Below, piece by piece: positions 20,561-29,377 of a DNA stretch of 29,377 nucleotides (positions are counted from its first letter, which is position 1; each line of letters starts with the position of its first letter). The notes beneath the pieces were generated by a model, which saw only the letters and a program-made list of their open reading frames with translations, had not been told where the DNA came from and did not search any database. This DNA comes from Ophiothrix spiculata (taxonomy: Eukaryota > Echinodermata > Ophiuroidea > Amphilepidida > Ophiotrichidae). A program made the translations under genes and the position numbers. The DNA is taken from assembly GCA_000969725.1 (NCBI GenBank), contig JXSR01S061957.1. One strand, written 5' to 3'.

Positions 20561-20830
20561 AACAGTGCTGTGTGAAAGCCATTGCGATGCTGAACTTAGA
20601 GATTCACTAAGGGTACATTAAAGGTTCTTCGTATCACGTTTCTTCATATTTACTGGGTATTTGTTTGTTCTAATTTCTATTGTTTATTCTCGAAAGATTT
20701 TATATCTTTCGAAACAAGGTTATTTGTTTTATTAATGTATTTGTTTGTCGGTTTTTTTTTTTTGCTTTATTGCTTAGGTGATTGAAATCACGAGCCTTAC
20801 AAAGTGTAAATAAATAATGCAGAGATCCGG
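20561..20830. other. Unassigned sequence at the tail of unit 2
   Basis: No gene. A T homopolymer lies at 20752-20763. The block GTGATTGAAATCAC with AATAATGC downstream (20778-20820) is homologous to 19390-19430. Confidence 0.4.
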
Positions 20831-21068
20831 AGAGGGGGGGGAGAGGGTAACTCAAATTTGGTTTGGGTAGGGACGTACCTCTGGGAAATTTGGAAAGCCA
20901 CCCTGGATGGATACCAATATTTAAGAAAAATTGACTCATCCATATACCAATTCGTCTACATTTTGAGCCAAATTTAATCAAAAATCTCACTTTTTCTGTC
21001 CAAATTTGCTCTATTTTGGCAAAAAAATTCTAACATTTTGAAAAGAAATTTTCAAATTTGCGGCATTA
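20831..21068 (-). mobile_element. Truncated CCCGGGG-family MITE, reverse orientation
   Basis: This segment matches the reverse complement of the right two-thirds of the element at 22057-22439. Shared blocks include GGTTTGGGTAGGGACGT, CCTCTGGGAAATTT, AAAAATTGAC, CATCCATATACCA and CAAATTTAAT, in order. The outer end is degenerate (a G-rich run in place of CCCGGGGGG) and the inner end stops before the other terminal repeat. It is therefore an older, incomplete copy. The reverse frame 20700-20990 crosses it and is not a gene. Confidence 0.85.
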
Positions 21069-21482
21069 GATTACTGTGAACCAGAAAGGAAATTCAAACA
21101 CATAACTGAATATTTGCTATTTAAACATGTAGTGAAGTATATATAATCTGAATAAGAAAATACCAACTGTAGAATGTGATATGACAGGCCATCGTTTGCA
21201 TGATATTCTGTGTCTACTTTTAAAGCACGTAACATCAACAACAACATATAGTTTTATATTTAACAATAATTATTACAAGGCACAATTTGGTGCCAAACAC
21301 CAATGTGGCTCGCGCAATGAGATTGTAAGAGGTGTTACTAGTGAGGAAATGATGTTGCAATGGCTGTTATATTAAAACTGTTGCTACAGTTGTTCTTTGG
21401 CCTTTTTTGTTACTATACAAGTGTTTGCGAACCGTCCCGTACACGTACATGCATTGTAATGTATGCAGAGTTTCTCCCCTCC
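21069..21482. other. Unassigned sequence with homology to unit 1 tail
   Basis: 21200-21290 retains blocks similar to 19740-19870 (ATGATATTCTGTGTCTACTTTT, and GGCACAATTTGGTGCC versus GGCACAATTTCTTGC). The forward frame 21181-21375 lies here but shows no domain. No gene called. Confidence 0.4.
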
Positions 21483-21483
21483 A

Positions 21484-21545
21484 GGTATATAGCTCAGTGG
21501 GGTAGGTAAGGGGTCGCATTTTCAAGATTACGCATGTGCAATGTC
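21484..21545 (+). other. tRNA-like sequence, possible SINE head
   Basis: GGTATATAGCTCAGTGGGGTAG carries a perfect RNA polymerase III A-box (TAGCTCAGTGG). A recognisable B-box (GGTTCGAATCC) is not present at the expected distance; the nearest candidate, TTTTCAAGATTA, is poor. The flanks cannot form a convincing acceptor stem. A decayed tRNA-derived SINE head or a chance match are both possible, and a functional tRNA is unlikely. Confidence 0.3.
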
Positions 21546-21891
21546 AGCCTCTACCTATAAAATGAAACCACTTTGTGCTCAATACTAAACAATTTGAAGA
21601 CAGAACTCTTTTATTTTCTTTATTACAGGTTGTCATACTTTGAATATTCCTATTGCTACTGAGATCAATACAAATCAAATGAAGTCGGTCGGTATTAAAT
21701 ATTTTCAGGCTTTCTTTCAAATCCGAAATTTCCCCATTGACATCTCAGAAGTAAATACTGCGCGCGAGCAATTATGCACAGTATTTTTGCAACCATTTTG
21801 TCTTAAAAATGTTTTTTACGATAAAATGGAATTTTATCTTTCAGCTTTGAATAAAATAATAATAATTTCATCAGAAATGTTATTTTCGGTC
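21546..21891. other. Unassigned AT-rich sequence
   Basis: No gene recognised. The 89-codon frame at 21640-21909 (MNIPIATEINTNQMKSVGIK...) has no domain or splice context that I can identify and runs into the repeat at 21892. Confidence 0.4.
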
Positions 21892-22785
21892 AATCTTTTA
21901 CTTAGCTAAGTTAACACATAACACGCACAACCTGTTCGTGGCATATAGATAGTCTTTTGTATAATCTATCATTTGTATAAGGACACATGTCTGGCTCATT
22001 GAGTTAATTTGTAACATGAAGTAGTCATCCGGTGCTAGGTAGTTAGATGTTTCAGACCCGGGGGGCTACTTAGTACAAAAGGGGTTATGGGGACGTGCCG
22101 CAAATTCGGGTAGCAAAATCAGGCTTTCTGGTATTCCAATCGGTCCTTTTTCTTCGCAAAATTGGGTATTTTGATGGGTTCTCTTTTCAAATTTTTTTGA
22201 AAATTTGCGCCAAATGGCACAAATTTGTACATTCTTCTCAAAATGTTTGAAAACTTTGCTATAATACAGCGAATTTTGGACCGAAAAAAGGCGATTTTTT
22301 ATTAAATTTGGGTCAAAATTTAAAAGATATGGTATATGGATGGGTCAATTTTTCTTTAGAATTGGTATTTGGATGGGTGACTTTCAAAATTTCCCAGAGG
22401 CACGTCCCTACCCAAACCATATCTGAGTAGCCCCCCGGGGTCTCAGATATATACAGGTTAACACTAAACACGAACTAAAAACAGAAGTAATTGAAAAAAC
22501 AAAAGGATTATCAAGAGTGATGTTGCATACGTCTGTTGCAGATAAAGGTGAAGAAAAATATCTAGGAAGAAAGCTTGTCTGGCACAAGTTGGTTCAAAAT
22601 TAAATAAACTGAATTTTTGAAATTACATTTGCTGCATTCATAATTTTCCAATATTTTTGTTCATTGTTTTGATTTTTATATCGATTTCTAACAATCGGTA
22701 AGTTGAGATATTATTACAAAGCAGAAGCAGAAAAACATATTTTATTTAAAGATGATAATTATTTCTTTTTTCGTTATTTCGTTTA
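21892..22785 (+). repeat. Tandem repeat copy 2, interrupted by a MITE
   Basis: Starts ATCTTTTACTTAGCTAAG and ends CGTTATTTCGTTT, directly followed by copy 3 (22788-23325). Without the 383-bp insertion and its duplicated target it is about 500 bp. Identity to copy 3 is over 90% by eye. A diverged copy lies at 16010-16205. The sequence has no coding potential that I can see. Confidence 0.92.
22057..22439 (+). mobile_element. CCCGGGG-ended MITE inserted in a repeat, 8-bp target duplication
   Basis: The ends read CCCGGGGGGCTACT inward from both sides, with looser pairing continuing to ACGTGCC (about 45 bases). The flanks GTTTCAGA (22049-22056) and GTCTCAGA (22440-22447) are an 8-bp target-site duplication with one mismatch. 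The paralogous repeat at 22788-23325 has the same sequence without the element (AGATGTCTCAGATATATACA near 22943-22962), so the insertion boundaries are confirmed by an empty site. It shares end motif and target size with 13104-13580, and sequence with the truncated copy at 20831-21068. It has no coding capacity. Confidence 0.95.
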
Positions 22786-22787
22786 AA

Positions 22788-23325
22788 ATCTTTTACTTAG
22801 CTAAGTTAACACATAATACGCACAACCTGCTCGTGGCATATAGATATTCTTTTGTATAATCTATCATTTGTATAAGGATATGTTGTCTGGCTCATTGAGT
22901 TAATTTGTAACATGAAGTAGTCATCCGGTGCTAGGTAGTTAGATGTCTCAGATATATACAGGTTAACACTAAACACGAACTAAAAACAGAAGTAATTGAA
23001 AAACCAAAAGGATTATCAAGATTGATGTTGCATACGTCTGTCGCAGAAGGTGAAGTAAAATATTTAGGAAGAAAGCTTGTCTGGCACAAGTTTGTTCAAA
23101 ATTAAGTTTACTGAATTTTTGAAATTACATTTGCTGCATTCAAAATTTTCCAATATTTGTGTTCATTGTTTTAATTTTTTTGATATCGATTTCTAACAGT
23201 CGGTAAGTTGAGAGATTATTACAAAGCAAATTTGAATTGATAATAACAATGAGATGAAGCAGAAAGGCATCGTTTATTTTTAAGATGATAATTATTTCGT
23301 TTTTCGTTATTTCGTTTTAAGGTTT
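22788..23325 (+). repeat. Tandem repeat copy 3 (uninterrupted)
   Basis: Second member of the adjacent tandem pair with 21892-22785, in the same orientation. It keeps the empty insertion site for the CCCGGGG element. Both copies end in TTATTTCGTTTT-like sequence, which forms the junction. Confidence 0.92.
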
Positions 23326-23326
23326 G

Positions 23327-23612
23327 GCGTTAAATATCGATTGATCACGAAATGTTTGGAAAAACACTATGGGATACTAAATCGACAATAGAAATTTCCT
23401 CCTTAACTATGCATTGTAACATAAATCATAATAGATATTGATTATATATCTTTTGCTAAAAGAGTTTCTGAAGCGTTAAATATCGATTGATCACGAAATG
23501 TTTGGAAAACCACTATGGGATACCAAATCGTCAATAGAAATGTCCTCCTTAACTATGCATTGTGACATGAATCTTTATAGATATTGATTATACATCTTAT
23601 AGAGTTTCTGAA
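23327..23612 (+). repeat. Tandem duplication of a ~143-bp unit
   Basis: Copies 23327-23472 and 23473-23612 both run from GCGTTAAATATCGATTGATC to AGAGTTTCTGAA and share CACGAAATGTTTGGAAAA, CACTATGGGATAC and CTCCTTAACTATGCATTG. They are about 90% identical by eye. It lies immediately after the larger tandem pair, so this locus has duplicated at two scales. Confidence 0.92.
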
Positions 23613-24490
23613 GGACCTTACCCGCATTTCCGTTTTGTTGATCTTCTTTTCTTATGACACAGATGTGGTCTATATGTTACAAATCAAAACTTGTATATGA
23701 AAAGAGTTTGTCGATAAAGAAAATTGTCAAATCACTTGATTTTTATATGTAGTTTAGCAGCTTTTCTCCGTTGATTATTTTAAATAAAATGTTTAAATAT
23801 CTGGCAAATTTGGCAAATTGTGGTTCCAAATAGGCAAAAAAACCTTTTGCTACAACATTTGCATCAATGCATAGTACAGTAAAAGTTACTAAAAGAGCAC
23901 CAGACATCCAATTGGGCATATATTAAAGACATTTAAAACTCACAGTTCTTCTGAATATGATAACAATGGATGTTCTGCATGCTCTCATACAAATATTCAA
24001 ATCATAACATCGTTTCTTTGCTCTCTTGTCTGCTTTCACGACCAAAACTTATGCGAAGTCACAATACACAGAGGCCGTGCTGGGAGAATTGCATGATAAA
24101 AGACCTGCGATTTCACCTTGTAAATATTTTGTATGTAGTTCTCTCTGTAATCAGATTATGTTTAAGAAAAATATATTGATGCAAATATCTGTCAAATATT
24201 TGATTGATGTACATACATTTATTTAATCATATTGTTGCTCATGCATTTATTGTGCGAAACTTTATGCAACAACATTTATATTCAACCGCAAAGACATGAA
24301 TGCCTACGTCATTTCCATTGCATCACAAATGTTAATTATAAAAGGTAGGAAGAGAGATTTAAAATTCTGTCAGCAAAAGCTACTTGGGTGAACAAGTCCT
24401 GTATTAAAACGTCAGCATCTGTTGCTTTGACGAATGCCCATTCTCTACTTAAGATGTGCGAAAATAAAGCGTTGATTGATGCTAGAAGTG
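23613..24490. other. Unassigned sequence; possible LINE-like tail at its end
   Basis: No gene recognised. Overlapping frames 23970-24179 and 24026-24226 have no domain that I know. At 24462-24481 AAATAAAGCGTTGATTGATG resembles the polyadenylation signal and short-repeat tail of some non-LTR elements, but there is no other LINE evidence, so this is weak. Confidence 0.3.
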
Positions 24491-24543
24491 ATTGAAAACA
24501 CTACTGTGTCAGCAGCGTGACGACCCACTTAAATAATGCAAAA
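24491..24543 (+). repeat. Exact 53-bp repeat, copy 1
   Basis: Runs from ATTGAAAACACTACTGTGTC through CAGCGTGACGACCCAC to AATGCAAAA less its last base, and is identical over 53 bases to 26741-26793. The flanks are unrelated. Its ends (GTGATTGAAAxCAC and AATAATGCA) are also found, diverged, at 19390-19430 and 20778-20820. Confidence 0.95.
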
Positions 24544-25555
24544 GAAAGACACGTCAACCTCACACTCGAAGTATGATGTATATGGTTATTGCTTCACACA
24601 GTGAACACTGTGATTCTATGATCCGCTTAAGGAAAATATTAATTGGGCTCTCTTGGTTAGTAATTTTGTTGTTCGTGTATCTAAATACCTTTTCCAGTAG
24701 GGATGTTACTGAGTATAGCATGACATATGGCTTTTTAATGGCAATTTGTTACCATTTAACGCTTAGTTGATATTAATACATCGCTTGTCTCTTTTACTTT
24801 ACCATCAATTTATAAAAGTAGGTGTTACAATTTAAACATAAAGTCTATTAAGGTAAATTGCCATACAGTTTAAAGCACAGCCAAGACTACAAAGAGTGCT
24901 TAATCACAATATGTCCATATGACTATGAATAACATTTGGAAATTAGAAAATTTTCTTTAACTGTAAAAAAGAAATCTCCTTTTAACGCTAAAAGTACTTC
25001 TGTTGAAAACATTTTCTCGGTATTCTTTGTTTTTTAAATGATACTTTTAAAATTTACATCAACATATTTTATATATGGCATGGATATTTAAAAATTAGTT
25101 GAAATGCCTGTGTCGAATTTTACAAGGCAAAAGTACATCATGGGCAATTACTTTGACGGCAAAAGCATCAATCAATTTTTCTAGGAGGATAATAATGAAG
25201 AGTAATTTTGTGTACATATTATGCCACAATGTGATTTAAAAGTCTTTCGGCCCCAAACAAATCTTTCTCCAGGACTGTTAATACATGCAGATAGGGTATT
25301 CCGATCAAATCTAGTCGATAGAAATTAAGTGAGCAGCAGTAATAGATAGTTTCGTCAGTTTTATAAACCAATATATACGTCTATTACATAGATCTTCCAA
25401 TAACGTATGGCTCATTCCAGTGAAAATGAAACTTTTTTTGACATAAGCAGGGTTTTCAGCCATACGTTTGTTACTTGGTACGTGAAAAGTATTGTCTAAT
25501 CAGAAATTGTAAAAAATTTCTATCCATGCATGAATCAGCACATGTTTTAATTCAA
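24544..25555. other. Unassigned AT-rich sequence
   Basis: No gene called. The 65-codon frame 24573-24770 encodes one hydrophobic stretch (IGLSWLVILLFVYL) but has no other support. A 7-bp palindrome CACAGTGAACACTGTG lies at about 24597-24612. 25321-25420 is a diverged relative of the duplicated segment at 18904/20062. Confidence 0.4.
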
Positions 25556-25565
25556 AAATTGCACA

Positions 25566-25995
25566 AACGTTACCAAAACGTTACACCAAAATTTCACAAA
25601 CGTTAACAAACGTTACTAATCAAAACATTGCATTAAAAGAAATCCTGACGATAGAATTTCCTACTACTTTTATGTAACATTTGTAGATATGTTAACCATC
25701 ATCTGTGAAAAGTGCAATAAAAATTCGCTAACATGTCAGAGAATTTTCACTTTGAAGTCATTTGTAGCAAAAATCAATTCCGTGCGATGTCACAAACGTT
25801 ACCGAACGTTACATAAACTTTATTCAGTATTTTGGCAATAAAATTAATCTTTGAACACCTGCCTGTCTTGATCCCACCAGTGAGCACCATCATCAACAAC
25901 AAACTCGTAGATATAATGTATATTTTACGTTCTGTGGCCATTTAAAAGACTAGTGATTTTTTTCAATTTTTCAATTTTTCGGTCACAAACGTTAC
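25566..25995 (+). repeat. Cluster of AACGTTAC motifs
   Basis: AACGTTAC occurs at 25566, 25577, 25609, 25795, 25805 and 25988, with the variant AACGTTAA at 25599. Most are preceded by CACA or CAAA, and all lie in one orientation. AACGTT is itself palindromic. Seven copies in 430 bases of AT-rich DNA is far above expectation. It may be the sub-repeat of an unrecognised MITE; I could not find convincing terminal repeats. Confidence 0.75.
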
Positions 25996-26164
25996 TTTGT
26001 AATCGCCCTATTCGATTAATAGCAACAGATAGGATGACTAATTGATTTCCTAGCCATATATCATAGTTATGCATAATTCATAAAGGCAAGTAAACCGATT
26101 TGATATGCTAATATATGCTGTAAAACAAAATGTACAAATGAGTAATGATTATGATCTTTGCTCG

Positions 26165-26194
26165 AGAAAAGGATAACGACTGTTATCCTTTTCT
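26165..26194. repeat. Perfect 13-bp hairpin with 4-base loop
   Basis: AGAAAAGGATAAC (26165-26177) and GTTATCCTTTTCT (26182-26194) are exact reverse complements around GACT. There is no T-run terminator context relevant to eukaryotic Pol II. It may be the core of a small fold-back element, or chance. Confidence 0.85.
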
Positions 26195-26271
26195 ACCGTT
26201 GAATGTTCAAGAAACTTGTGCCAAACGTAAAACGTAAAAAAAGCAAATTTTTCGAAATTGAACTAAACTGA

Positions 26272-26472
26272 ATGTTTGAGGAGAACATGGTGAATCCGCA
26301 TTACAAAGGCAAATCTCTGAAGCAGAATACCATGCGCAAAAAAGTAAGCAAACCAAAAGCAATTGATAATCAGGAGCTTATGTCACGGCTTATTAGTGTT
26401 TGGGCTAACATTTCGGTAAATATTGACTTCCGGGTGGAAACCCAGGATCGACGTATTGGCACATTTTTTTGA
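26272..26472 (+). pseudogene. Possible transposase C-terminal remnant
   Basis: The frame reads LKQNTMRKKVSKPKAIDNQE then LMSRLISVWANI. A basic stretch followed by a helix ending in W-A-x-I is like the end of Tc1/mariner-group transposases, where the last helix carries a conserved Trp. There is no DDE motif upstream and no terminal inverted repeats that I can pair. This is a weak pattern match; a random open frame is nearly as likely. Confidence 0.2.
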
Positions 26473-26527
26473 TCGAACGCAAAAAACACAAATATGTGGC
26501 AGTCACGAACATTGAATGCACATACAA

Positions 26528-26583
26528 GCATGTTGTACTACCATTGAAATTTTGACATGCATGTTGTACTACCATTGAAATTT
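26528..26583 (+). repeat. Tandem pair, period 31
   Basis: GCATGTTGTACTACCATTGA followed by AATTT occurs at 26528 and 26559. It is an exact recent local duplication. Confidence 0.9.
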
Positions 26584-26740
26584 AATAGTGTATCAATTTA
26601 TCCGTGTTCAACTGTACTGGTAACGGTGGCATTTTTGAGATTTTGTTACAAACTTTAGTGGTCATAGTTGTGTACATTCAGATTTTCTCGCTTTAATTTG
26701 CTCATATATTATTATTGGTATAAAAACAATTAGAATTTAT

Positions 26741-26793
26741 ATTGAAAACACTACTGTGTCAGCAGCGTGACGACCCACTTAAATAATGCAAAA
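26741..26793 (+). repeat. Exact 53-bp repeat, copy 2
   Basis: Identical over 53 bases to 24491-24543, in the same orientation, 2,250 bases downstream. The preceding and following sequences differ completely from those of copy 1. Confidence 0.95.
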
Positions 26794-27595
26794 ATGGTCA
26801 TCGGAATCAATTATAATCCAAGAAAACATTATATATATGATAAATGACATAAACATAATTTAAAAAGATGACACTACTTAAAATATTGTTTTAAAGGGTC
26901 AATATTTTTGTTAGTCCTAGGCTATAGTTCGAGTGCAATAAAGTGATATAAAACTTCATGATAAATTACACTTATTAAAAAAAAGAAAGACAAAAAAACG
27001 AGTGATCTTTTATAATTTATTTTTACGTTGCTGCATCCATACAGTTAAATCCGGGAGTTAAATAAACTGAACTGAAATTAAGACTCAAGATTCTAAGTAT
27101 TGAAACTGTCTCACAGTTAATTAGATATTCAATCATCTAGTGCAGTAAAATCATGAATGACAAACTGCTACCTAAAGGCGTCGATGTGAAAATACAAGTC
27201 AAGTAGTCATATATATTCTGTGCATGTTTGAAGAGCAAATGTAGGTACAATATAAATGAATAGATGGAGTTGCACACGTATATACAATGTAGTTGCTGAA
27301 CTCAATAATAAACGAATATGTTAATATCTGAATAAGTGTGTTTGAAATTGAATGTTTAAACTGAATTATAGTGTGTGGGAAATATAATGCAAAATGTCAC
27401 GTGATCAATCAGTGGCCTGACGAAGTTTGGTACTGGTGCCACCAAACGCAACGTGGCCATAATGCAAATTATTAGGACACCATATATGATTTTATATGTT
27501 ACAATGCAAACCAATCACAACGTACATATATATTTATGTGCTTTCGTCTGTAGAACTGACAAAATGTGTAAGTTGATACTTATTGTGAACTGGAC
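26794..27595. other. AT-rich sequence without recognisable feature
   Basis: No gene seen. A small inverted pair, TTTGGT and ACCAAA, with CTGGTGCC between, lies at about 27426-27449. Confidence 0.5.
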
Positions 27596-27597
27596 TA

Positions 27598-27816
27598 TAC
27601 TTTGATCAAAACTAAATAGGCGGGAATTATGAGGCTTTTATTCATCCGCAAGTAAACATAATCCCAATTACCCGCGCGCCGTAGATACTGATGCGCGAGT
27701 CACACGTACAACGCGCGCTGCGTCTCATGCAGTTGTGCTGTGATCAATTACGCACGCGCTTATTTGTATCAATTCACGATGTGAAGAGGCCCGCCTATTT
27801 GGTGTTGATCAAAGTA
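27598..27816. mobile_element. CpG-rich MITE, TA target site
   Basis: The ends read TACTTTGATCAAAACTAAAT then AGGCGGG from the left, and TACTTTGATCAACACCAAAT then AGGCGGG inward from the right: a 27-bp terminal repeat with two mismatches. It is flanked by TA on both sides (27596-27597 and 27817-27818), as in Tc1/mariner-type insertion. The 219-bp interior stands out from the AT-rich surroundings by its GCGC and CGCG runs (CCCGCGCGCC, ACGCGCGCTGCG, ACGCACGCGC). It has no coding capacity. Confidence 0.88.
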
Positions 27817-27818
27817 TA

Positions 27819-29120
27819 GGAGGGATGATCCCAAGGGAAATTTGTCTAGTACCATAGAATGGCTAAATCCCTTACATACCAAAATAGCAATAAACTGACA
27901 ACGTTAGTTGATGTCATAACGATTTATGTACTACCTACAAATGATAAAGTAGCGAAAGCATTAAAAGGCCAGATTAGAGTAAAGAATGGAAAATTCATAT
28001 TTTTCAAGAGTAAATATGTAAAAGTATGAAGAACCATCATCTACGGCAAGATCAAGAATATTGAATTTGGTAACGGATTCCATAAGAATAATAGGGCCAT
28101 ACAAGCTATATCGCGCACGAACGTTTGTGGTTTTGTAAATTAATACTTATAAGATAATTAAGAATTCGTCAAATGTAAACAAAATCAGAGTATTGTTTGT
28201 ATTGATGTAATCACTTAAAATCATATGATATATACTTATTCGTTATAAATATTATTGCACACATCGGTTAGTATTATTATTGGCTTCGTAATTATTGGGA
28301 CGCCGTTTTAACGAGACAAATTGGGAAAAGGTTTACCTTTAGGCCTTTTCAAAATTCAGACCAAATTTTACCAAAGGGTCAAAAAATAAATAACTTTTAT
28401 TATTTTCATTACTAAAGAGCATTTTCCCAATGCATTGCAAGCTATGCGTGTTCAGAAATTAGTCACTGTAATTGGTTAAATATTACTGTACAGTATTTAA
28501 ACGGGTTTTTTTTTCCAAGTTTCACAATAGTTGCTCATCAAGAATCCTAGTACTAATAAAATATTGGAAATATATTTCACAACAATTATCAGGGAATGCA
28601 TTTGATTATGTGCCAGTAGCCAACGATTTTCGACCGAATCTCAAAATTATGACATCACCTTGTCCGACAATATTAGTGTACGACTCATGCCCTTTCTGGC
28701 CCCTTTCTATTATGGCGTAACATGATCATTCCCAATAAAGTATGCATACGTATGTGCAAAAACACTTTCAAAAGGAACAGAATATTTACCTGAATGTTAA
28801 ATTCATATCGGTATATAATACTCTTGCTATTGGCAAACTAAACGCACCTACAGCGCCAATTGCATATTCGTATGCGGAGCTTGACTAAGACAATCCTTTT
28901 AATTTTGTGAGAACTATCATGTTTTATAAATTTGTCATTCTGAATTGTTATTACCTATTCAGATATCACGGCTTTAGGAACATCACTTAAATGTATAGAA
29001 ACACATGATGCGTTTGGTGTACGACCGTCAATGAGGTTTCGTGAAAAACTGTACTGTAACTCGTGAATCTGTTGTTTTGAAATGATTTAACAAAAATGAA
29101 GTCAATGAGTTGGTTTGGTA
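27819..29120. other. AT-rich sequence without recognisable feature
   Basis: No gene, RNA or paired repeats recognised. The 82-codon frame 28472-28720 and the reverse frame 28987-29172 have no domain, and the latter overlaps the element starting at 29121. Confidence 0.5.
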
Positions 29121-29377
29121 CAGTGGCGTAACCAGAAAATTTCATTTGAGGGGGCGAGTAGGGGCAAAACAATTTTTAGGGGGGGGGGGGCAACAAATTT
29201 TGCTCAGACACAAAAAGGTACACCCACATTTTTTCCGTGTAGCAAATAACATAAATTTTGCTTTAAATTCATACAAATCCCATTTTTTCTATAAAAAATG
29301 AGCTATTTTGGTGCATGTTTTCGGTGTTTTCTTAAATATTAACAAAATTTGCGAAATTTTGGCGCAAATTTTGGAAA
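29121..29377 (+). mobile_element. hAT-like element, left end only (runs off the window)
   Basis: Begins CAGTGGCGTAACCAG, a terminal motif typical of hAT-superfamily non-autonomous elements. It is followed by a G-rich segment with a 12-base G run (29180-29191) and AT-rich filler with repeated AAATTTTG-type words. The right end and target-site duplication lie outside the window. If it is hAT, the left half of the 8-bp target would be GTTTGGTA (29113-29120). The forward frame 29110-29301 crosses the end and is not a gene. Confidence 0.6.

Noticed and set aside
24026-24226. Frame starting MSAFTTKTYAKSQYTEAVLG that looked coding-like
   Set aside because: A second frame overlaps it, there are no splice signals nearby and no family is recognised.
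24573-24770. Possible single-pass membrane peptide
   Set aside because: One hydrophobic stretch only, in AT-rich DNA where such stretches arise easily; no other coding evidence.
26166-26193. Hairpin as a transcription terminator
   Set aside because: Stem-loop plus T-run termination is bacterial; the context is an animal genome and no T-run follows.

Overview
This window looks like a gene-poor stretch of nuclear DNA from an animal. The evidence is an AT-rich background, no reading frame longer than 121 codons, a dense load of short inverted-repeat transposons, a LINE 3' tail, long microsatellites and a 50-base assembly gap (18029-18078). The repeat style (C/G-homopolymer-ended MITEs, hAT ends reading CAGTGGCG, THAP-bearing fragments) resembles what I know from marine invertebrates such as hemichordates, echinoderms or lancelets. 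That placement is inference; nothing here fixes the species. I find no host protein-coding gene that I can name and no bacterial operon, CRISPR array or rRNA. Nearly all reading frames longer than 60 codons lie in repeats or low-complexity sequence, or look like chance.

Layout. 1-734 is the first copy of a noncoding duplication whose second copy lies at 9957-10669. 735-3680 holds a weak exon-like segment, a short ATCA tract and a 449-bp inverted-repeat MITE (1612-2060). A GAA tract sits at 3683-3806. 4520-6797 is a transposon cluster: a TA-flanked MITE, a reverse-strand LINE 3' end, a fold-back element and a 1.05-kb Tc1/mariner-like relic with ~245-bp terminal inverted repeats and scraps of transposase. 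8832-9355, 10840-11269 and 11751-11860 are three further MITEs. 13104-13580 is a 477-bp MITE with a perfect 8-bp target-site duplication.

14077-14297 carries nuclear-receptor-like half-sites. It is followed at 14366-14737 by a MITE that keeps the start codon and first zinc ligands of a THAP domain, with CREB-type and E-box palindromes in both terminal repeats. 15267-15823 is a MITE packed with TTGAGTAA motifs. 16231-16619 is a hAT-type MITE with an 8-bp target-site duplication.

17688-23612 is dominated by direct duplications: a pair flanking the N gap, a ~1.16-kb unit repeated at 18904 and 20062, a tandem pair at 21892/22788 and a ~143-bp pair at 23327/23473. One copy of the 21892/22788 pair is interrupted by a CCCGGGG-ended MITE while the other is empty, so the insertion can be read directly. 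24491-26793 includes an exact 53-bp repeat, a cluster of AACGTTAC motifs and a perfect 13-bp hairpin. 27598-27816 is a CpG-rich TA-flanked MITE, and a hAT-like element starts at 29121 and runs off the window.

No genes are seen working together. The story is structural: mobile-element insertion, local duplication and possible co-opted regulatory sequence. The best leads are the CCCGGGG-ended MITE family with its filled and empty sites, and the THAP-bearing MITE with promoter-like terminal repeats.
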